Shown here one piece after another: positions 18,311 to 29,940 of a stretch of DNA of 64,000 bases. The notes under the pieces are model-generated. The model saw nothing but the letters and a program-made list of their open reading frames with translations. It was not told where the DNA came from and ran no database searches. Numbering within the stretch: the stretch's first letter is position 1; every line of letters begins with the position of its first letter. This stretch comes from Bradyrhizobium sp. CCBAU 53421 (GTDB lineage: Bacteria > Pseudomonadota > Alphaproteobacteria > Rhizobiales > Xanthobacteraceae). The DNA lies in the NCBI RefSeq assembly GCF_015291625.1, contig NZ_CP030047.1, positions 7,254,001 to 7,318,000 on the forward strand, given 5' to 3'. The position numbers were made by a program, and so were the translations under genes.

Positions 18311-19771
18311 CTAGTTCTTGGGCGGCAGGCCCATCGCCGCGCGATAGGCGGCAAGCTGCTTGGCCCGGCCGAACTCGTCGGTCAACCGATTCCACTCCTT
18401 CGCCATCGCGTCGAGCGCCGCCTGCGGCGTGGTCTGGCCGGCCAGTGCCTTGCCGAGCTCGATCTCCACGACCTCGGTGTAGGAGAAGTAGCCGGGCAGA
18501 CGCATGTCGAGCGCGACGTTCTTGGCGTTGATGGAGTCCGATTGCGCGCCGAGATATTCCTTGGCCTCTTCCGGCGAGAAGATCTTGCTCCACAGTTGCA
18601 GGTTGGCGGTGTGCGATTTGCGGTAGGGATTGACGCCGCTGCCGCCGGTGATCGCCGCCTGGCCCGACACTTCAGGACTTGTCAGTGTCTTGACGAAATC
18701 CCACGCCGCCTGCTGGTTCTTGCCGGCCTTCGGCACCGCGATCTGCCAGCCGCCGAACGCCATGAACGGGCCCGGAAGCACGCTCGGGAACTTGTCCCAC
18801 TTCTTGGTCTTGGCGTTCCAGATCTCGTCCGAGCCGGGCAGCATCGCCGAGCCGACCTTGCCCGAGATCTTCGACTGCTTCGGGTCGGCGGCGATGACGC
18901 CGGTGTCGCCCCAGCCGATCGATTCCGCCACCTGGCCGCCGGCCACCGCCGCGTTCACCTCACCGAACGAGAAGTTCAGCGCATTGGGCGGCCCGAGCTT
19001 CGATGCGCGGATGTATTCCTCGAGCCCCTTCACCCAGCCCGGGTTGTTGATCTGCGCGTCCATCGTCTCGGGGTCGAAGAACATCGCGCCCGGATAGTTC
19101 GGATTGTTCGCGTAGGCCGCCGCATGGCTGAAGAAGAACCAGAATTGCTGACCGCCGCGGCGGAAGGCCTCCGCCGTTCCCCACAGGCCCTTGTCGGGCC
19201 GCTGGAAGAACTCCGCAATGTCGAGATATTGCTTCCAGGTCTTCGGCGGAGCGAGGTCGTAGCCGTATTTGGCCTTGAAGGCGTCCTTCTCCTTGGGATC
19301 GCTGAACAGGTCGGTGCGGTAGGTATAGGTGTGGACGTCGCCATCCATCGATTGCGAATAGATCTTGCCCTCCCACACCATCAGGCGTTCGCGATAGGCC
19401 GGCTCGATATCGTCCCAGTCCTTGCCGGACTGCATTTCCTTCGGCATCTCGCTGAGGTAGGGCACGAAATCCGGCAGCCAGGCCGGCGCAAAGCTGACGA
19501 GATCGAACGTCGCGTCCGACGCCGTGAGCGATGTCGCGATCTTCGGATAGAGCTCGGACCAGGGAAACTCGACGACATTGACCTTGCCGCAGGTCTTCTT
19601 GGCCCATTCGTCGGCGCCAAGCTTGAGCGCGGAGGCGATATAAGGTCCGGTCTGCGACGCCACCGTCAGGGTGACGCCGGTGTAATCCGGACTGCAGGCA
19701 GCGTTCGCCTGGCTCGCGGCGCAGGCCATCGCGAGCGAGGTGGTCAGCATCAGGAACGTCCGTCGCAACAT
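18311..19771 (-). CDS. carbohydrate ABC transporter substrate-binding protein (CUT1, family 1)
   Basis: A 486-aa periplasmic receptor with a signal peptide (LRRTFLMLTTSLAMACAASQANA, cut near NA/ACS). It is longer than MalE-type proteins (~400 aa) but has family-1 features: GVTLTVASQTGPYIASAL, ATSLTASDATFDLVSFAPAWLPDFVPYLSEM, and FGGWQIAVPKAGKNQQAAWDFVKTLTSPE. It captures a sugar for the permeases upstream and lies 28 bp downstream of the permease stop at 19800. In this locus the ligand could be deoxyribose or a nucleoside (inference). Confidence 0.9.
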   Translation of the reverse strand: MLRRTFLMLTTSLAMACAASQANAACSPDYTGVTLTVASQTGPYIASALKLGADEWAKKTCGKVNVVEFPWSELYPKIATSLTASDATFDLVSFAPAWLPDFVPYLSEMPKEMQSGKDWDDIEPAYRERLMVWEGKIYSQSMDGDVHTYTYRTDLFSDPKEKDAFKAKYGYDLAPPKTWKQYLDIAEFFQRPDKGLWGTAEAFRRGGQQFWFFFSHAAAYANNPNYPGAMFFDPETMDAQINNPGWVKGLEEYIRASKLGPPNALNFSFGEVNAAVAGGQVAESIGWGDTGVIAADPKQSKISGKVGSAMLPGSDEIWNAKTKKWDKFPSVLPGPFMAFGGWQIAVPKAGKNQQAAWDFVKTLTSPEVSGQAAITGGSGVNPYRKSHTANLQLWSKIFSPEEAKEYLGAQSDSINAKNVALDMRLPGYFSYTEVVEIELGKALAGQTTPQAALDAMAKEWNRLTDEFGRAKQLAAYRAAMGLPPKN

Positions 19772-19799
19772 CGTCTAGTCCTCCCTACAAGGTTTTTTG

Positions 19800-20837
19800 C
19801 TATTTGATGGCCCCGAGCAGCAGGCCCGACCGCATCATCCGGCTGAGCAGACCCGCCATGATCATCATGGGAACGATGGCCACGAGCGCCGCAGCCGAGA
19901 TCGCCCACCATTCATCGCCGCGTTGGCTGTTCTGTCCCGCCACCAGGATCGGCAGCGTCTGCCATCTGGAATTGGTCAGGAACAGCGCGAACAGGAACTC
20001 GTTCCAGACGAAGGCCAGCGTGATCATGAACGTCGCCAGCAGCCCGTTCATCGACATCGGCACCACGATGCCGATGAAGATGCGCCAGCTCGGCACATTG
20101 TCGACCATCGCCGCCTCCTCGACCTCGATCGGGATCGCCTCGAAGAAGTCGCGCATCAGCCAGACCACGATCGGCAGCGAGAACGCGACGTAGCACAGCG
20201 TCAGGCCGACGAAACTGTCGATCAGCTGGAAGCCCAGCCGGCCGATCTCGCTGTAGAGCAGATACAGCGCGAAGGCCGTCACGATCGGCGGGAACATACG
20301 CTGGCTGACGAACCAGAACAGGATGTCCTCATTGCCGAGGATCGGTCCGGGCAACGGCAGACGATTGGCGACGACAGCGGCGAGCAGCGCGATTGGAAAG
20401 GCGAGCAGCAATGCCTGCGGCCGGGTGAACCCGAACGTCGCGTTGAAGAGCAGATAGCCGCCGAGCGCGAACAGGAAGAACACGAGGCCCGCACCGAGGC
20501 GGACCTTGAACTCGAACCGCACGAGCGCATAGGCCGCCATCGCGCCGATCGCGGTGGCGATCGCCGCCGCAGACAGACCGACGATGGTCGAGTTCAGGAA
20601 GGTGCGGAAGAACTCGCCGCGAATCCCCTGGTAGAGATCGATGAACGGCTGCAAGGTCGGCGTGAAGTCGATGAACGGCAGATAGGTCGGTCCGCCGACG
20701 ACGCCCGGCGGCGTCTTGAACGCGGTCACGACCACCCAATAGAGCGGAAACACCGTGATCAGGCACCAGAGGAGAACGCCGAGCGCGACCAGACGGCGGC
20801 TCCATGGCGACAGTCCGGTCAGCCCCTGCCCGCTCAT
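19800..20837 (-). CDS. carbohydrate ABC transporter permease (CUT1, MalG/UgpE type)
   Basis: A 345-aa inner-membrane permease with the EAA loop EEAAMVDNVPSWRIFIGIVVPMS near residue 240. Hydrophobic segments include LVALGVLLWCLITVFPLYWVV (N-terminal), a middle pair around LGAGLVFFLFALGGYLLF and ALLLAFPIALLAAVVA that is unusual for the family and makes it ~60 residues longer than typical MalG-type proteins, and the C-terminal LVAIVPMMIMAGLLS. The ATG at 20837 overlaps the stop of the partner permease (ATGA), so the two are translationally coupled. Confidence 0.88.
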   Translation of the reverse strand: MSGQGLTGLSPWSRRLVALGVLLWCLITVFPLYWVVVTAFKTPPGVVGGPTYLPFIDFTPTLQPFIDLYQGIRGEFFRTFLNSTIVGLSAAAIATAIGAMAAYALVRFEFKVRLGAGLVFFLFALGGYLLFNATFGFTRPQALLLAFPIALLAAVVANRLPLPGPILGNEDILFWFVSQRMFPPIVTAFALYLLYSEIGRLGFQLIDSFVGLTLCYVAFSLPIVVWLMRDFFEAIPIEVEEAAMVDNVPSWRIFIGIVVPMSMNGLLATFMITLAFVWNEFLFALFLTNSRWQTLPILVAGQNSQRGDEWWAISAAALVAIVPMMIMAGLLSRMMRSGLLLGAIK

Positions 20838-21709
20838 CGGCGCTTCTCCAGATGCGGCCGCAGCAGCGCCAGATAGGTGACGCCGATGATCGTGATCGCG
20901 ATCAGGAACAGGAAGCTGAGCGCCGATGTGTAGCCGAGATTGAACTTCTTGAAGCCTTCCTGGTAGGCGAACAATGTCAGCGTCTCGGTGTCGACGCCCG
21001 GCCCGCCGCCGGTCATCACGAACACCGTGTCCATGATCTTGTAGCTCTCGATCAGGCGGATGAAGACGACCGCAGCCGAGATCGGCAGCATCATCGGAAA
21101 GGTGATGCCCCAGAACTGCTGCCAGGCACTGGCATTCTCGAGCTCCGCGGCCTCGTAGACGTCTTCGGGAAGCGTCTGCAGGCCGGCCAGCATCATCAGG
21201 ATCACGAACGGGGTCCACTGCCAGACCTCGACCGCGATGATGCAGGCGAGCGCCCAATGCCCGTTGGTGAGGAACGGCAGGTTGACCAGACCGAACTTCG
21301 ACAGGAACTGGTTGAGCGGCCCCATGGTCGGGTTGAACATCATGCGCGCCACCAGCGCGACCGCGACGGGCGCCAGCAGCATCGGCAGCAGCAAGGCAAC
21401 GCGAAACAGCCGCTCGCCCGGCACCCGCGCGTTCAACGCCAAGGCGACACCGAAACCGATCGCGTATTGCAGCCCGACCGCGATGAAGGCGATCAGCGTC
21501 GTCGTGAAGAGCGCACTCCAAAAACGCGGCTCCTGCAGCAGCGTGGCATAATTGCCGAGCCAGACGACGCGCGGCGGGATAGGCGGAATCAGGCGATAGC
21601 TCAGGAAGCTCGTGGTGAGCGAATAGATCAGCGGAAAGATCGAGATCGCCAGCACGACGAGCACCGCCGGCCAGATGAAGACATGCTTGATCGGATCGTT
21701 CCGCATCAT
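20834..21709 (-). CDS. carbohydrate ABC transporter permease (CUT1, MalF/UgpA type)
   Basis: A 291-aa permease of six membrane segments, starting MMRNDPIKHVFIWPAVLVVLAISIFPLIYSL. The EAA loop is DVYEAAELENASAWQQFWGITFPMM near residue 185, and the FVMTGGGPGVDTETLTLFAYQEGF stretch is typical of this subunit. It forms the membrane channel with the downstream permease, with which it overlaps by 4 bp, and lies 7 bp after the PfkB kinase gene. Confidence 0.9.
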   Translation of the reverse strand: MMRNDPIKHVFIWPAVLVVLAISIFPLIYSLTTSFLSYRLIPPIPPRVVWLGNYATLLQEPRFWSALFTTTLIAFIAVGLQYAIGFGVALALNARVPGERLFRVALLLPMLLAPVAVALVARMMFNPTMGPLNQFLSKFGLVNLPFLTNGHWALACIIAVEVWQWTPFVILMMLAGLQTLPEDVYEAAELENASAWQQFWGITFPMMLPISAAVVFIRLIESYKIMDTVFVMTGGGPGVDTETLTLFAYQEGFKKFNLGYTSALSFLFLIAITIIGVTYLALLRPHLEKRR

Positions 21710-21716
21710 CGCGCGG

Positions 21717-22640
21717 TCATCCCTTCAACAGCGCGTCGATCTCCGCACGCCGCGGCATCGCGGGCGCGGTGCCCGGTCGCGTCACCGAGATTCCGGCCGT
21801 GGCCGAGCCGAACCGTGCAGCCTCGAGCGGATCGGCGCCGTCAGCGAGCGCCGCCGCAAAGCCGCCGACGAAAGCATCGCCCGCGCCGGTGGTTTCGACC
21901 ACCTTGCCGGCGGCGAACGGCGGCACATGCAGCGAGCGGTCCCGCGCATGAAACAAGGCGCCGCGCTCGCCGAGCGTGATCAGCGCCGTTCCGGCGCCTT
22001 TCGCCAGCAACGCGTCGCCGGCGCGGCGGGCGCCGGCGAGATCGCCGACCGCGATGCCGGTCAACCCTTCGGCCTCGGTTTCGTTGGGAACGACATAATC
22101 GCAGAGCGCAAACAGGCTGCTATCGAACTTGATGGCCGGCGCTGGATTGAACACGGTGATGCTGCCGGCGGCGCGCGCGATCTCGAGCCCGCGCCGCGCC
22201 GCATCGACCGGCTGCTCGAGCTGCGTCACGAACACGCTGGAGTCGCGTATGGCGTCCGCCACCGCGTCGACATCGGCCGTACCGATGCCGCCCGCCGCAC
22301 CCGGCACCACGATGATCGCGTTGTCGCCGCGCGTCTCGTGGACATAAATGAATGCCGCGCCGGTCGGCGCATCCGCGGTCCTCGCCACGCGCGGCCGGAT
22401 TCCCTCGGCCTCCCAGGTCTTGATCGCAAGCTCGCCAAAGGCGTCGCTGCCGATCCGGGAGATGAAGCTCACACTGGCGCCGGCCCGTGCGGCCGCGACA
22501 GCCTGGTTGGATCCCTTGCCGCCGGGCCCCATCGCGAATCCCGATCCGGCGATGGTCTCGCCGATCGCCGGCATGTTGCCGGCGCGGAACGCGAGGTCGA
22601 CGACGAAGACGCCGAGGACGGCGACGCCATTCTTGCTCAT
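21717..22640 (-). CDS. PfkB-family sugar kinase (ribokinase/deoxyribokinase-like)
   Basis: A 307-aa kinase. The N-terminal GPGGKGSNQAVAAARAG (near residue 40) and the C-terminal VVETTGAGDAFVGGFAAAL, with the catalytic Asp in GAGD, are the two PfkB signatures in their ribokinase form. Ribokinase and deoxyribokinase (DeoK) share this fold and cannot be told apart by eye. Because deoC, a DeoR homologue and an RbsD/FucU gene are in the same locus, 5-phosphorylation of 2-deoxyribose is the favoured reaction, with ribose as the alternative. It lies 4 bp after the RbsD/FucU gene. Confidence 0.85.
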   Translation of the reverse strand: MSKNGVAVLGVFVVDLAFRAGNMPAIGETIAGSGFAMGPGGKGSNQAVAAARAGASVSFISRIGSDAFGELAIKTWEAEGIRPRVARTADAPTGAAFIYVHETRGDNAIIVVPGAAGGIGTADVDAVADAIRDSSVFVTQLEQPVDAARRGLEIARAAGSITVFNPAPAIKFDSSLFALCDYVVPNETEAEGLTGIAVGDLAGARRAGDALLAKGAGTALITLGERGALFHARDRSLHVPPFAAGKVVETTGAGDAFVGGFAAALADGADPLEAARFGSATAGISVTRPGTAPAMPRRAEIDALLKG

Positions 22641-22644
22641 GTCG

Positions 22645-23100
22645 TCACTCCCCGTCCGGCGCGATGACGCCCTTGCTGAACAGGAAGCAGCCGTAGAAGC
22701 GTCGCTCGCCGGTCGCGATCACGCAATAGGCTGCCTTGGCCTTCTCGTAGAACGCATGGCGCTCGACACCCACCAGCGGCCAGGACCGTCCCTCGGCGCG
22801 ATCGATCGCGGCCTGCACCTCGCGCTGCACGGGCGGCACTTCCTGCGGCTGTCCGACAATCTCCATGCGGATCGCGGCGTCGTCGACGAAGGTATCGAGC
22901 GGCATCACCGAGAGAACGGCTTCGACCGCCTTGGCGGCGCTTACATTGTCTATGCGCAGCAGCCTGCCGAGCGCGCTCTGGCGCGCGATCGAGTCGGCCG
23001 GAAAATTGGTATCGCATACCACCAGGCGATCACCGTGCCCCATCGCCCGCAGGGCGTAGAGCACGTCGGCATTGAGCAGTGGATCGATGCCTTTCAGCAT
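22645..23100 (-). CDS. RbsD/FucU-family sugar mutarotase
   Basis: A 151-aa protein. The start LKGIDPLLNADVLYALRAMGHGDRLVVCDTNFPADS is the RbsD/FucU signature with its conserved His and Asp, and the C-terminal RRFYGCFLFSKGVI closes the fold. The family interconverts anomers of ribose, fucose and similar sugars, usually as a decameric ring. Length and the GHGD form favour FucU over RbsD. In this operon it would supply the kinase with the correct anomer (inference). Confidence 0.87.
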   Translation of the reverse strand: MLKGIDPLLNADVLYALRAMGHGDRLVVCDTNFPADSIARQSALGRLLRIDNVSAAKAVEAVLSVMPLDTFVDDAAIRMEIVGQPQEVPPVQREVQAAIDRAEGRSWPLVGVERHAFYEKAKAAYCVIATGERRFYGCFLFSKGVIAPDGE

Positions 23101-23182
23101 GTTTGCGTCCCTCCCTTGTCTTCAAGATCGCCGGACTCTGGCGGTCCGGATCCTTATTCCCTATCACCGCAAGGTGACGCCC

Positions 23183-25570
<2,388 letters not shown>

Positions 25571-25580
25571 CGCTGGAGTC

Positions 25581-26609
25581 TCATCCCACGGGGTGGCGGT
25601 TGAAAGCCGAGTAGTGGCCGGTCACGTGATGCTCGAGCTGCCGCTCGATGTCGGCGAGCAGGCTGGAGGCGCCGATGCGGAACAGATCCGGCTCGAGCCA
25701 GTCGCGTCCCAGCTCCTCCTTCATCAGGAACTGGTAGTTGAGCACATCCTTTGCCGTCGAGATTCCGCCGGCCGGCTTGAAGCCGATCTTGTAGCCGGTG
25801 CGCTCCTGATAGAGGCGGATCATCCGCAGCATCGCCAGCGTCACCGGCAGCGTCGCGTTGACGCCTTCCTTGCCGGTGGAGGTCTTGATGAAGTCGGCGC
25901 CGGCCATCATGCAGACCATCGAGGCCTTGGCGACATTGCGCAGCGTCTTGAGGTCGCCGGTGGCCAGGATCGTCTTCAGATGCGCGTTGTCGCAGACCGC
26001 GCGGAAATCCCGCACCTCGGCGTAGAGCGCCCGCCAATCGCCGGTCAGCACGTGCTCGCGCGTGATGACGATGTCGATCTCCTGCGCGCCGTCGCGAACC
26101 GATGCTTCGATCTCCTTCAACTTCAGCTCGTGCGGCACGAGGCCTGCGGGAAACCCGGTCGAGACCGCGGCGACCGGGATGCCGGATCCATCGAGCGCTT
26201 CGACAGCGGTGCCGACGAAGCGATGGTAGACGCAGACCGCTCCGGTATGCAGCCCGCGCCCGGCAAAGCCGAGCCGCTCGAGAAGATCGCCGCGCACCGG
26301 CGCCCTGGCCTTGGCGCAGAGGCGCTTGACCCGCTCGGCCGTATCGTCGCCATTGAGCGTCGTCAGGTCGATGCAGGTGATCGCTTTGAGCAGCCACGCC
26401 GCTTGCGCGTCCTTCTTGACGGTGCGCCGGCCCGGCAGGCTCGCGACACGCCGTTCGGCGGCCGACAGATTGATCCTGATCTCGTCGAGCCAATCCATCT
26501 CGAGCGCGCGGCCGCTGTTGCGCGGAAGCGGATGCAAATGCTCGCCGCCCGGGGAAGGCGATTGCACGGCCAAAGGCGACGGATTCTGGATGAAGACGCT
26601 CTGCGTCAT
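25581..26609 (-). CDS. deoC: deoxyribose-phosphate aldolase
   Basis: A 342-aa class I aldolase splitting 2-deoxyribose-5-phosphate into glyceraldehyde-3-phosphate and acetaldehyde. The Schiff-base lysine is in FIKTSTGK (K242), the proton-relay residues are in EIDIVI (D179) and the later FKPAGGI. It has an ~80-residue N-terminal extension relative to the short E. coli enzyme, like many long bacterial and animal DERAs. ATG 26609 (MTQSVFIQNP) is chosen because upstream codons run through the regulatory region. It is the first gene of the operon and is divergent from deoR. Confidence 0.92.
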   Translation of the reverse strand: MTQSVFIQNPSPLAVQSPSPGGEHLHPLPRNSGRALEMDWLDEIRINLSAAERRVASLPGRRTVKKDAQAAWLLKAITCIDLTTLNGDDTAERVKRLCAKARAPVRGDLLERLGFAGRGLHTGAVCVYHRFVGTAVEALDGSGIPVAAVSTGFPAGLVPHELKLKEIEASVRDGAQEIDIVITREHVLTGDWRALYAEVRDFRAVCDNAHLKTILATGDLKTLRNVAKASMVCMMAGADFIKTSTGKEGVNATLPVTLAMLRMIRLYQERTGYKIGFKPAGGISTAKDVLNYQFLMKEELGRDWLEPDLFRIGASSLLADIERQLEHHVTGHYSAFNRHPVG

Positions 26610-26761
26610 GGCGGCGCCGTGCGGTCCTAGCGAATCGAGGAGGTGGGCAGATAGATTGAATGTGTCGATCGCAACATGTGATCCTCCCCTGACCTTGCTG
26701 CTGGGCTTGCCGACCGCCTGAGGAACGACACCCCAACGCTCGATCAGCCCGCTGGACTGGA

Positions 26762-26777
26762 TGTTATTATTGTAACA
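26762..26777. promoter_or_regulatory. DeoR operator candidate in the deoC-deoR intergenic region
   Basis: TGTTATTATTGTAACA has the TGTTA-N6-TAACA arms of the E. coli DeoR operator (TGTTAGAATTCTAACA). It lies 152 bp upstream of deoC and 69 bp upstream of deoR. A weaker relative, TGATA-N6-CAACA at 26787-26802, starts 25 bp further on. The surrounding DNA is strikingly AT-rich for this genome, as expected of a divergent promoter. Confidence 0.75.
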
Positions 26778-26846
26778 AATCGACGTTGATAAACTCACAA
26801 CATTGTAAGATCATTGTCAATCGGATAAGCAAGCCCGGCGATCAAA

Positions 26847-27641
26847 ATGGCTGAAACCTCGAACGCACGACCAAGCGAGACACGCGTCCAGCGCCTGCAG
26901 AGGCTGCGCCGAGCCGTGGAATCGAGTGGCGCGCTGCATCTGAAGGACGCCGCCGAGCTCCTGAAAGTTTCTGAAATGACGGTGCGGCGCGACCTTGCCG
27001 GTCCGGAGGCCGCCCTCGCTTTGCTCGGCGGCTACGTCGTCAATGCGGCGTCGCCGACCGGCATCAAGTACACGTTCGAGCAGGAGATCGACCAGCACAC
27101 CCAGGACAAGCGTCTCGCCTGTCGGGCTGCCGCGGCCTCGATCAAGGAAGGCGACACGATCTTCATCGACTGCGGCACCACGATGCAGTCGCTGGCGGAC
27201 TGCCTGCCCGAGGATCTGCCGCTCTCGGTGATCTGCTATTCGATGAACGTGGCCTCGATCGTGACGCGACGGCCGGCCACGCAGGTGATGCTGATGGGCG
27301 GGCTCTATCATCCCTCGTCGCAATCCTTTGCGTCCGACGACGGGCTGTCCTATCTGCGGCGGCTCGGCATCAACAAGGCCTTCATCTCCGCCGGTGGCGT
27401 GCACTGGACCCGCGGCGCGAGCTGCTCGAATTTTCACGAGGTCGCCGTCAAGCAGGCCGTGATCGAGACCGCGATGGAGAGCATCCTGGTGATCGACGCG
27501 AGCAAGCTCGGCAGCCTCAAATCGGCATTCTTCTCCGATATCGGCGCGTTCTCGCGGATCATCGTCGGCGGCGCGGCGTCAGCGGATATGCGTAAGCACT
27601 TCCGCAGCCTTCCCGTCGAGTACGTGACCAACGCAACCTGA
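26847..27641 (+). CDS. deoR: DeoR-family repressor, close to E. coli DeoR
   Basis: A 264-aa regulator. The N-terminal HTH, LHLKDAAELLKVSEMTVRRDL, is nearly the same as that of E. coli DeoR, and so are LLGGYVV, IFIDCGTTMQSL, VICYSMN and GVHWTRGASCSNFHE-VAVK. This is closer to DeoR itself than to the many generic family members. DeoR represses deoxynucleoside genes and is released by deoxyribose-5-phosphate. The gene is divergent from deoC with an operator-like palindrome between them, so it probably represses both flanking operons and itself (inference). Confidence 0.9.
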   Translation: MAETSNARPSETRVQRLQRLRRAVESSGALHLKDAAELLKVSEMTVRRDLAGPEAALALLGGYVVNAASPTGIKYTFEQEIDQHTQDKRLACRAAAASIKEGDTIFIDCGTTMQSLADCLPEDLPLSVICYSMNVASIVTRRPATQVMLMGGLYHPSSQSFASDDGLSYLRRLGINKAFISAGGVHWTRGASCSNFHEVAVKQAVIETAMESILVIDASKLGSLKSAFFSDIGAFSRIIVGGAASADMRKHFRSLPVEYVTNAT

Positions 27642-27672
27642 TCCGAGCGGGGGCTGGCACGCCCGGATCAGG
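27637..27672. terminator. bidirectional hairpin between convergent deoR and rbsB-like genes
   Basis: CCTGATCCG (27637-27645) pairs exactly with CGGATCAGG (27664-27672) around an 18-nt GC-rich interior that can pair further. It begins inside the deoR stop codon and lies ~50 bp from the stop of the gene converging on it. No long T run is present, so strength is uncertain. Confidence 0.55.
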
Positions 27673-27721
27673 CTGCTCACGATGCGCGGGCTCGCGGGAC
27701 CACGCACCGAACTCAAGCGAC

Positions 27722-28873
27722 TCAGTTACAGGCAGGCTTCGCCTTGTTGCAGGCGTCGGTCAGCTCCGGCGGCGGCTCCTTCTTGAACACCGTCTTGTAG
27801 GATTCCAGCACGTTCGACTGCGTCACTGGCAGCGACTGCACGCCGACCCAGGCCGGTGTTTCCTTGCCGAGCAGCGCGTTCATCATGGCCATTGCTTCGG
27901 CGACGCCCTGGTCATAGGGACGCTGCGACCCCGTCGCCTTCAAGGGACCGCCCTTGGCGATCTCGATCGCCGATTGCAGGCCGAGGTCGACGGTCGTGAC
28001 CGGAACGTCGATGCCCTGTGCGCGCATCGAGCTCAGCGTATCGAGCGCCGGCTGATCCCAGACCGCGAACACGCCCTTGACGTCCGGATTGCCGGTGAGG
28101 AAGTCGCCCGCGATCTGCGACACCTTCGGCGGATCGGTGAAGTCGACCTGCTTCATCTTGATGTCGGGACGGTTCTTCTGCATCCAGTCGCGGACGCCCT
28201 TGGTGCGTTCGTTGGTGCTGAAATAGTCGACGCCGAAATTGACCAGGCCGATGGTACCGCCCTGCGGCATGCAGGAGGCCAGGATCTGGGCCGCGATCTG
28301 GCCGTTGCCCAGATTGTCCGCCGAAATCATCGAGGCGTATTCCTCGGGATGCTTGAGGCCGGTCGGAATGCTGTCCATCAGCACCAGCTTGATGCCGGCC
28401 TTGGCGACCTTCTTGTAGGTCGGCGCGGTCGCCGTGAAATCGACCGGGATCGAGATGATGCCGTCCGGATGCTGCTGGATGGTGTTCTCGATGTCGGCGA
28501 TCTGCTTGTCGACCTGATATTCGGCGGACGCAACACCAGTCACGGTCACGCCATACTTCTTCAGCGTGTCGGTGATGCCCTGGATCTGCAACTGCGCCCA
28601 ATCGAGGTTGACGGTCTGCATGGAGATGCCGACCTTGAAGTGCTTCTCCTTGACCTTGGCGGCGTCGGCGTCCGACAGCGCGAGCACCTCGGGCGACGCG
28701 GCCTTCTCGCCGTGCGGCCCTTGTCCGACGATGGATTTCGGTCCAAGCGTCGCGAGATCGACGCCCTTGACGCAGGTGGCCGGCACCTCGGCGCGCGCCG
28801 CGGGGGCGATCGAAATCGCTGTCGCCGCGATCAGCGCGGTCAGCGGCAGGGTTTGTCGCAAGATTGGCTTCAT
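27722..28873 (-). CDS. sugar ABC transporter substrate-binding protein (CUT2, RbsB-like)
   Basis: A 383-aa periplasmic receptor with a signal peptide (LPLTALIAATAISIAPAARA, cut before EVP). The Peripla_BP_4 body starts at residue ~75 (FKVGISMQTVNLDWAQLQIQGITDTLKKYG) and includes PDGIISIPVDFTATAPTYKKVAKAGIKLVLMDSIP and the hinge region VFAVWDQPALDTLSSM. An extra N-terminal ~45-residue segment with a cysteine (PATCVKGVDL) pairs with a Cys-containing tail (LTDACNKAKPACN). The ATG at 28873 follows GGGAGGAAACA. It is the last gene of the CUT2 operon. Confidence 0.9.
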   Translation of the reverse strand: MKPILRQTLPLTALIAATAISIAPAARAEVPATCVKGVDLATLGPKSIVGQGPHGEKAASPEVLALSDADAAKVKEKHFKVGISMQTVNLDWAQLQIQGITDTLKKYGVTVTGVASAEYQVDKQIADIENTIQQHPDGIISIPVDFTATAPTYKKVAKAGIKLVLMDSIPTGLKHPEEYASMISADNLGNGQIAAQILASCMPQGGTIGLVNFGVDYFSTNERTKGVRDWMQKNRPDIKMKQVDFTDPPKVSQIAGDFLTGNPDVKGVFAVWDQPALDTLSSMRAQGIDVPVTTVDLGLQSAIEIAKGGPLKATGSQRPYDQGVAEAMAMMNALLGKETPAWVGVQSLPVTQSNVLESYKTVFKKEPPPELTDACNKAKPACN

Positions 28874-28947
28874 TGTTTCCTCCCTTTTTTGGTCGCCGAT
28901 TGACCGGAGGCCGGCGACCTTGCCCCTACAACTTTCCGGATCGTGCT

Positions 28948-29940
28948 CTAGCGTTTGGTGAAGGCGACCGCGGCGACGATGATCGCTCCCTTGATGACGA
29001 GCTGCATCGGCGAGCTGACGCCGAGCAGCACGAGGCCGTTGTTGAGCGTGCCGATGATGAGGCTGCCGAACAGCGTCCCGAGAATGTAGCCGCGGCCGCC
29101 GAACAGACTGCAACCGCCGAGGATCACGGCGGCGATGACGTCGAGCTCCATCCCCTGCACGACGTCGGGCCGCGCTGCGTGCGAGCGCGCGGACAGCACC
29201 AGCGCCGCAAGCCCAGCCAGCGCGCCGGTCAGCACAAAGGCTGCGGTCGTCACCCATTTGGTGTTGATGCCGGAATACAGCGCCGCGGTCGGATTGCCGC
29301 CGACCGCATAGATACGACGGCCGAACACGTTGTAGTGCAGCAGCAGGATGCCGACGATCATCGCCACCAGCGTCCAGGCAATCGGAACCGGGATGCCTAG
29401 GAACGTGCCTTCGCCGAAGATCGCGAAATAGGTCTCGTTGGTGATGATGACAGGCTTGGTGTTGGTGACCATCATCGCCAGCCCCCGCGCCATGCTCAGC
29501 GATCCCAGCGTGACCAGGAACGAGGGGATCGAAAGCTGCGTAGTCAGGATGCCGTTGAGCAGCCCGACCAGCGCGCCGGTTCCGAGCCCGGCGGCGGCGC
29601 CGACGATCCAGCTGTTGCTGATCTGGCTCATGGCGAGCGCAGCCGCCATGCCCGACAGCGCCAATGTCGATGCGACCGACAGATCGATCTGACGTGCGAT
29701 GATCACGAAGGTCATGCCGACCGCGATGATCGACACCAGCGTGGTCTGGCGTCCGATGTTCAGGAAATTGTCGACCGACAGGAACCAGGGCGAGGACAGG
29801 CTGAACACGACCAAGAGCACGACGAAGGCGATGTACAGCATGTAGGGCCGCTCGCCGCGCAGCAGATTCTGCAAGAGCTTGCGGCGACGGTCGGATCGGG
29901 TCGACGCGGCGACGACATTGGGCGCGGTTAGTTCAGTCAT
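28948..29940 (-). CDS. sugar ABC transporter permease (CUT2, RbsC-like)
   Basis: A 330-aa inner-membrane permease with 8-10 hydrophobic segments. VGMTFVIIARQIDLSVASTLALSGM is the characteristic RbsC stretch, and LDVIAAVILGGCSLFGGRGYILGTLFGSLIIGTLNNGLVLLG is the conserved C-terminal one. It forms the channel for the binding protein encoded downstream, powered by the ATPase encoded upstream; its start overlaps the ATPase stop by 4 bp. Confidence 0.92.
   Translation of the reverse strand: MTELTAPNVVAASTRSDRRRKLLQNLLRGERPYMLYIAFVVLLVVFSLSSPWFLSVDNFLNIGRQTTLVSIIAVGMTFVIIARQIDLSVASTLALSGMAAALAMSQISNSWIVGAAAGLGTGALVGLLNGILTTQLSIPSFLVTLGSLSMARGLAMMVTNTKPVIITNETYFAIFGEGTFLGIPVPIAWTLVAMIVGILLLHYNVFGRRIYAVGGNPTAALYSGINTKWVTTAAFVLTGALAGLAALVLSARSHAARPDVVQGMELDVIAAVILGGCSLFGGRGYILGTLFGSLIIGTLNNGLVLLGVSSPMQLVIKGAIIVAAVAFTKR

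Noticed and set aside
17651..19807. Long plus-strand frame opposite the CUT1 ATPase and binding-protein genes
   Set aside because: It is rich in Arg, Leu and His with no domain, and is a shadow of two well-supported minus-strand genes.
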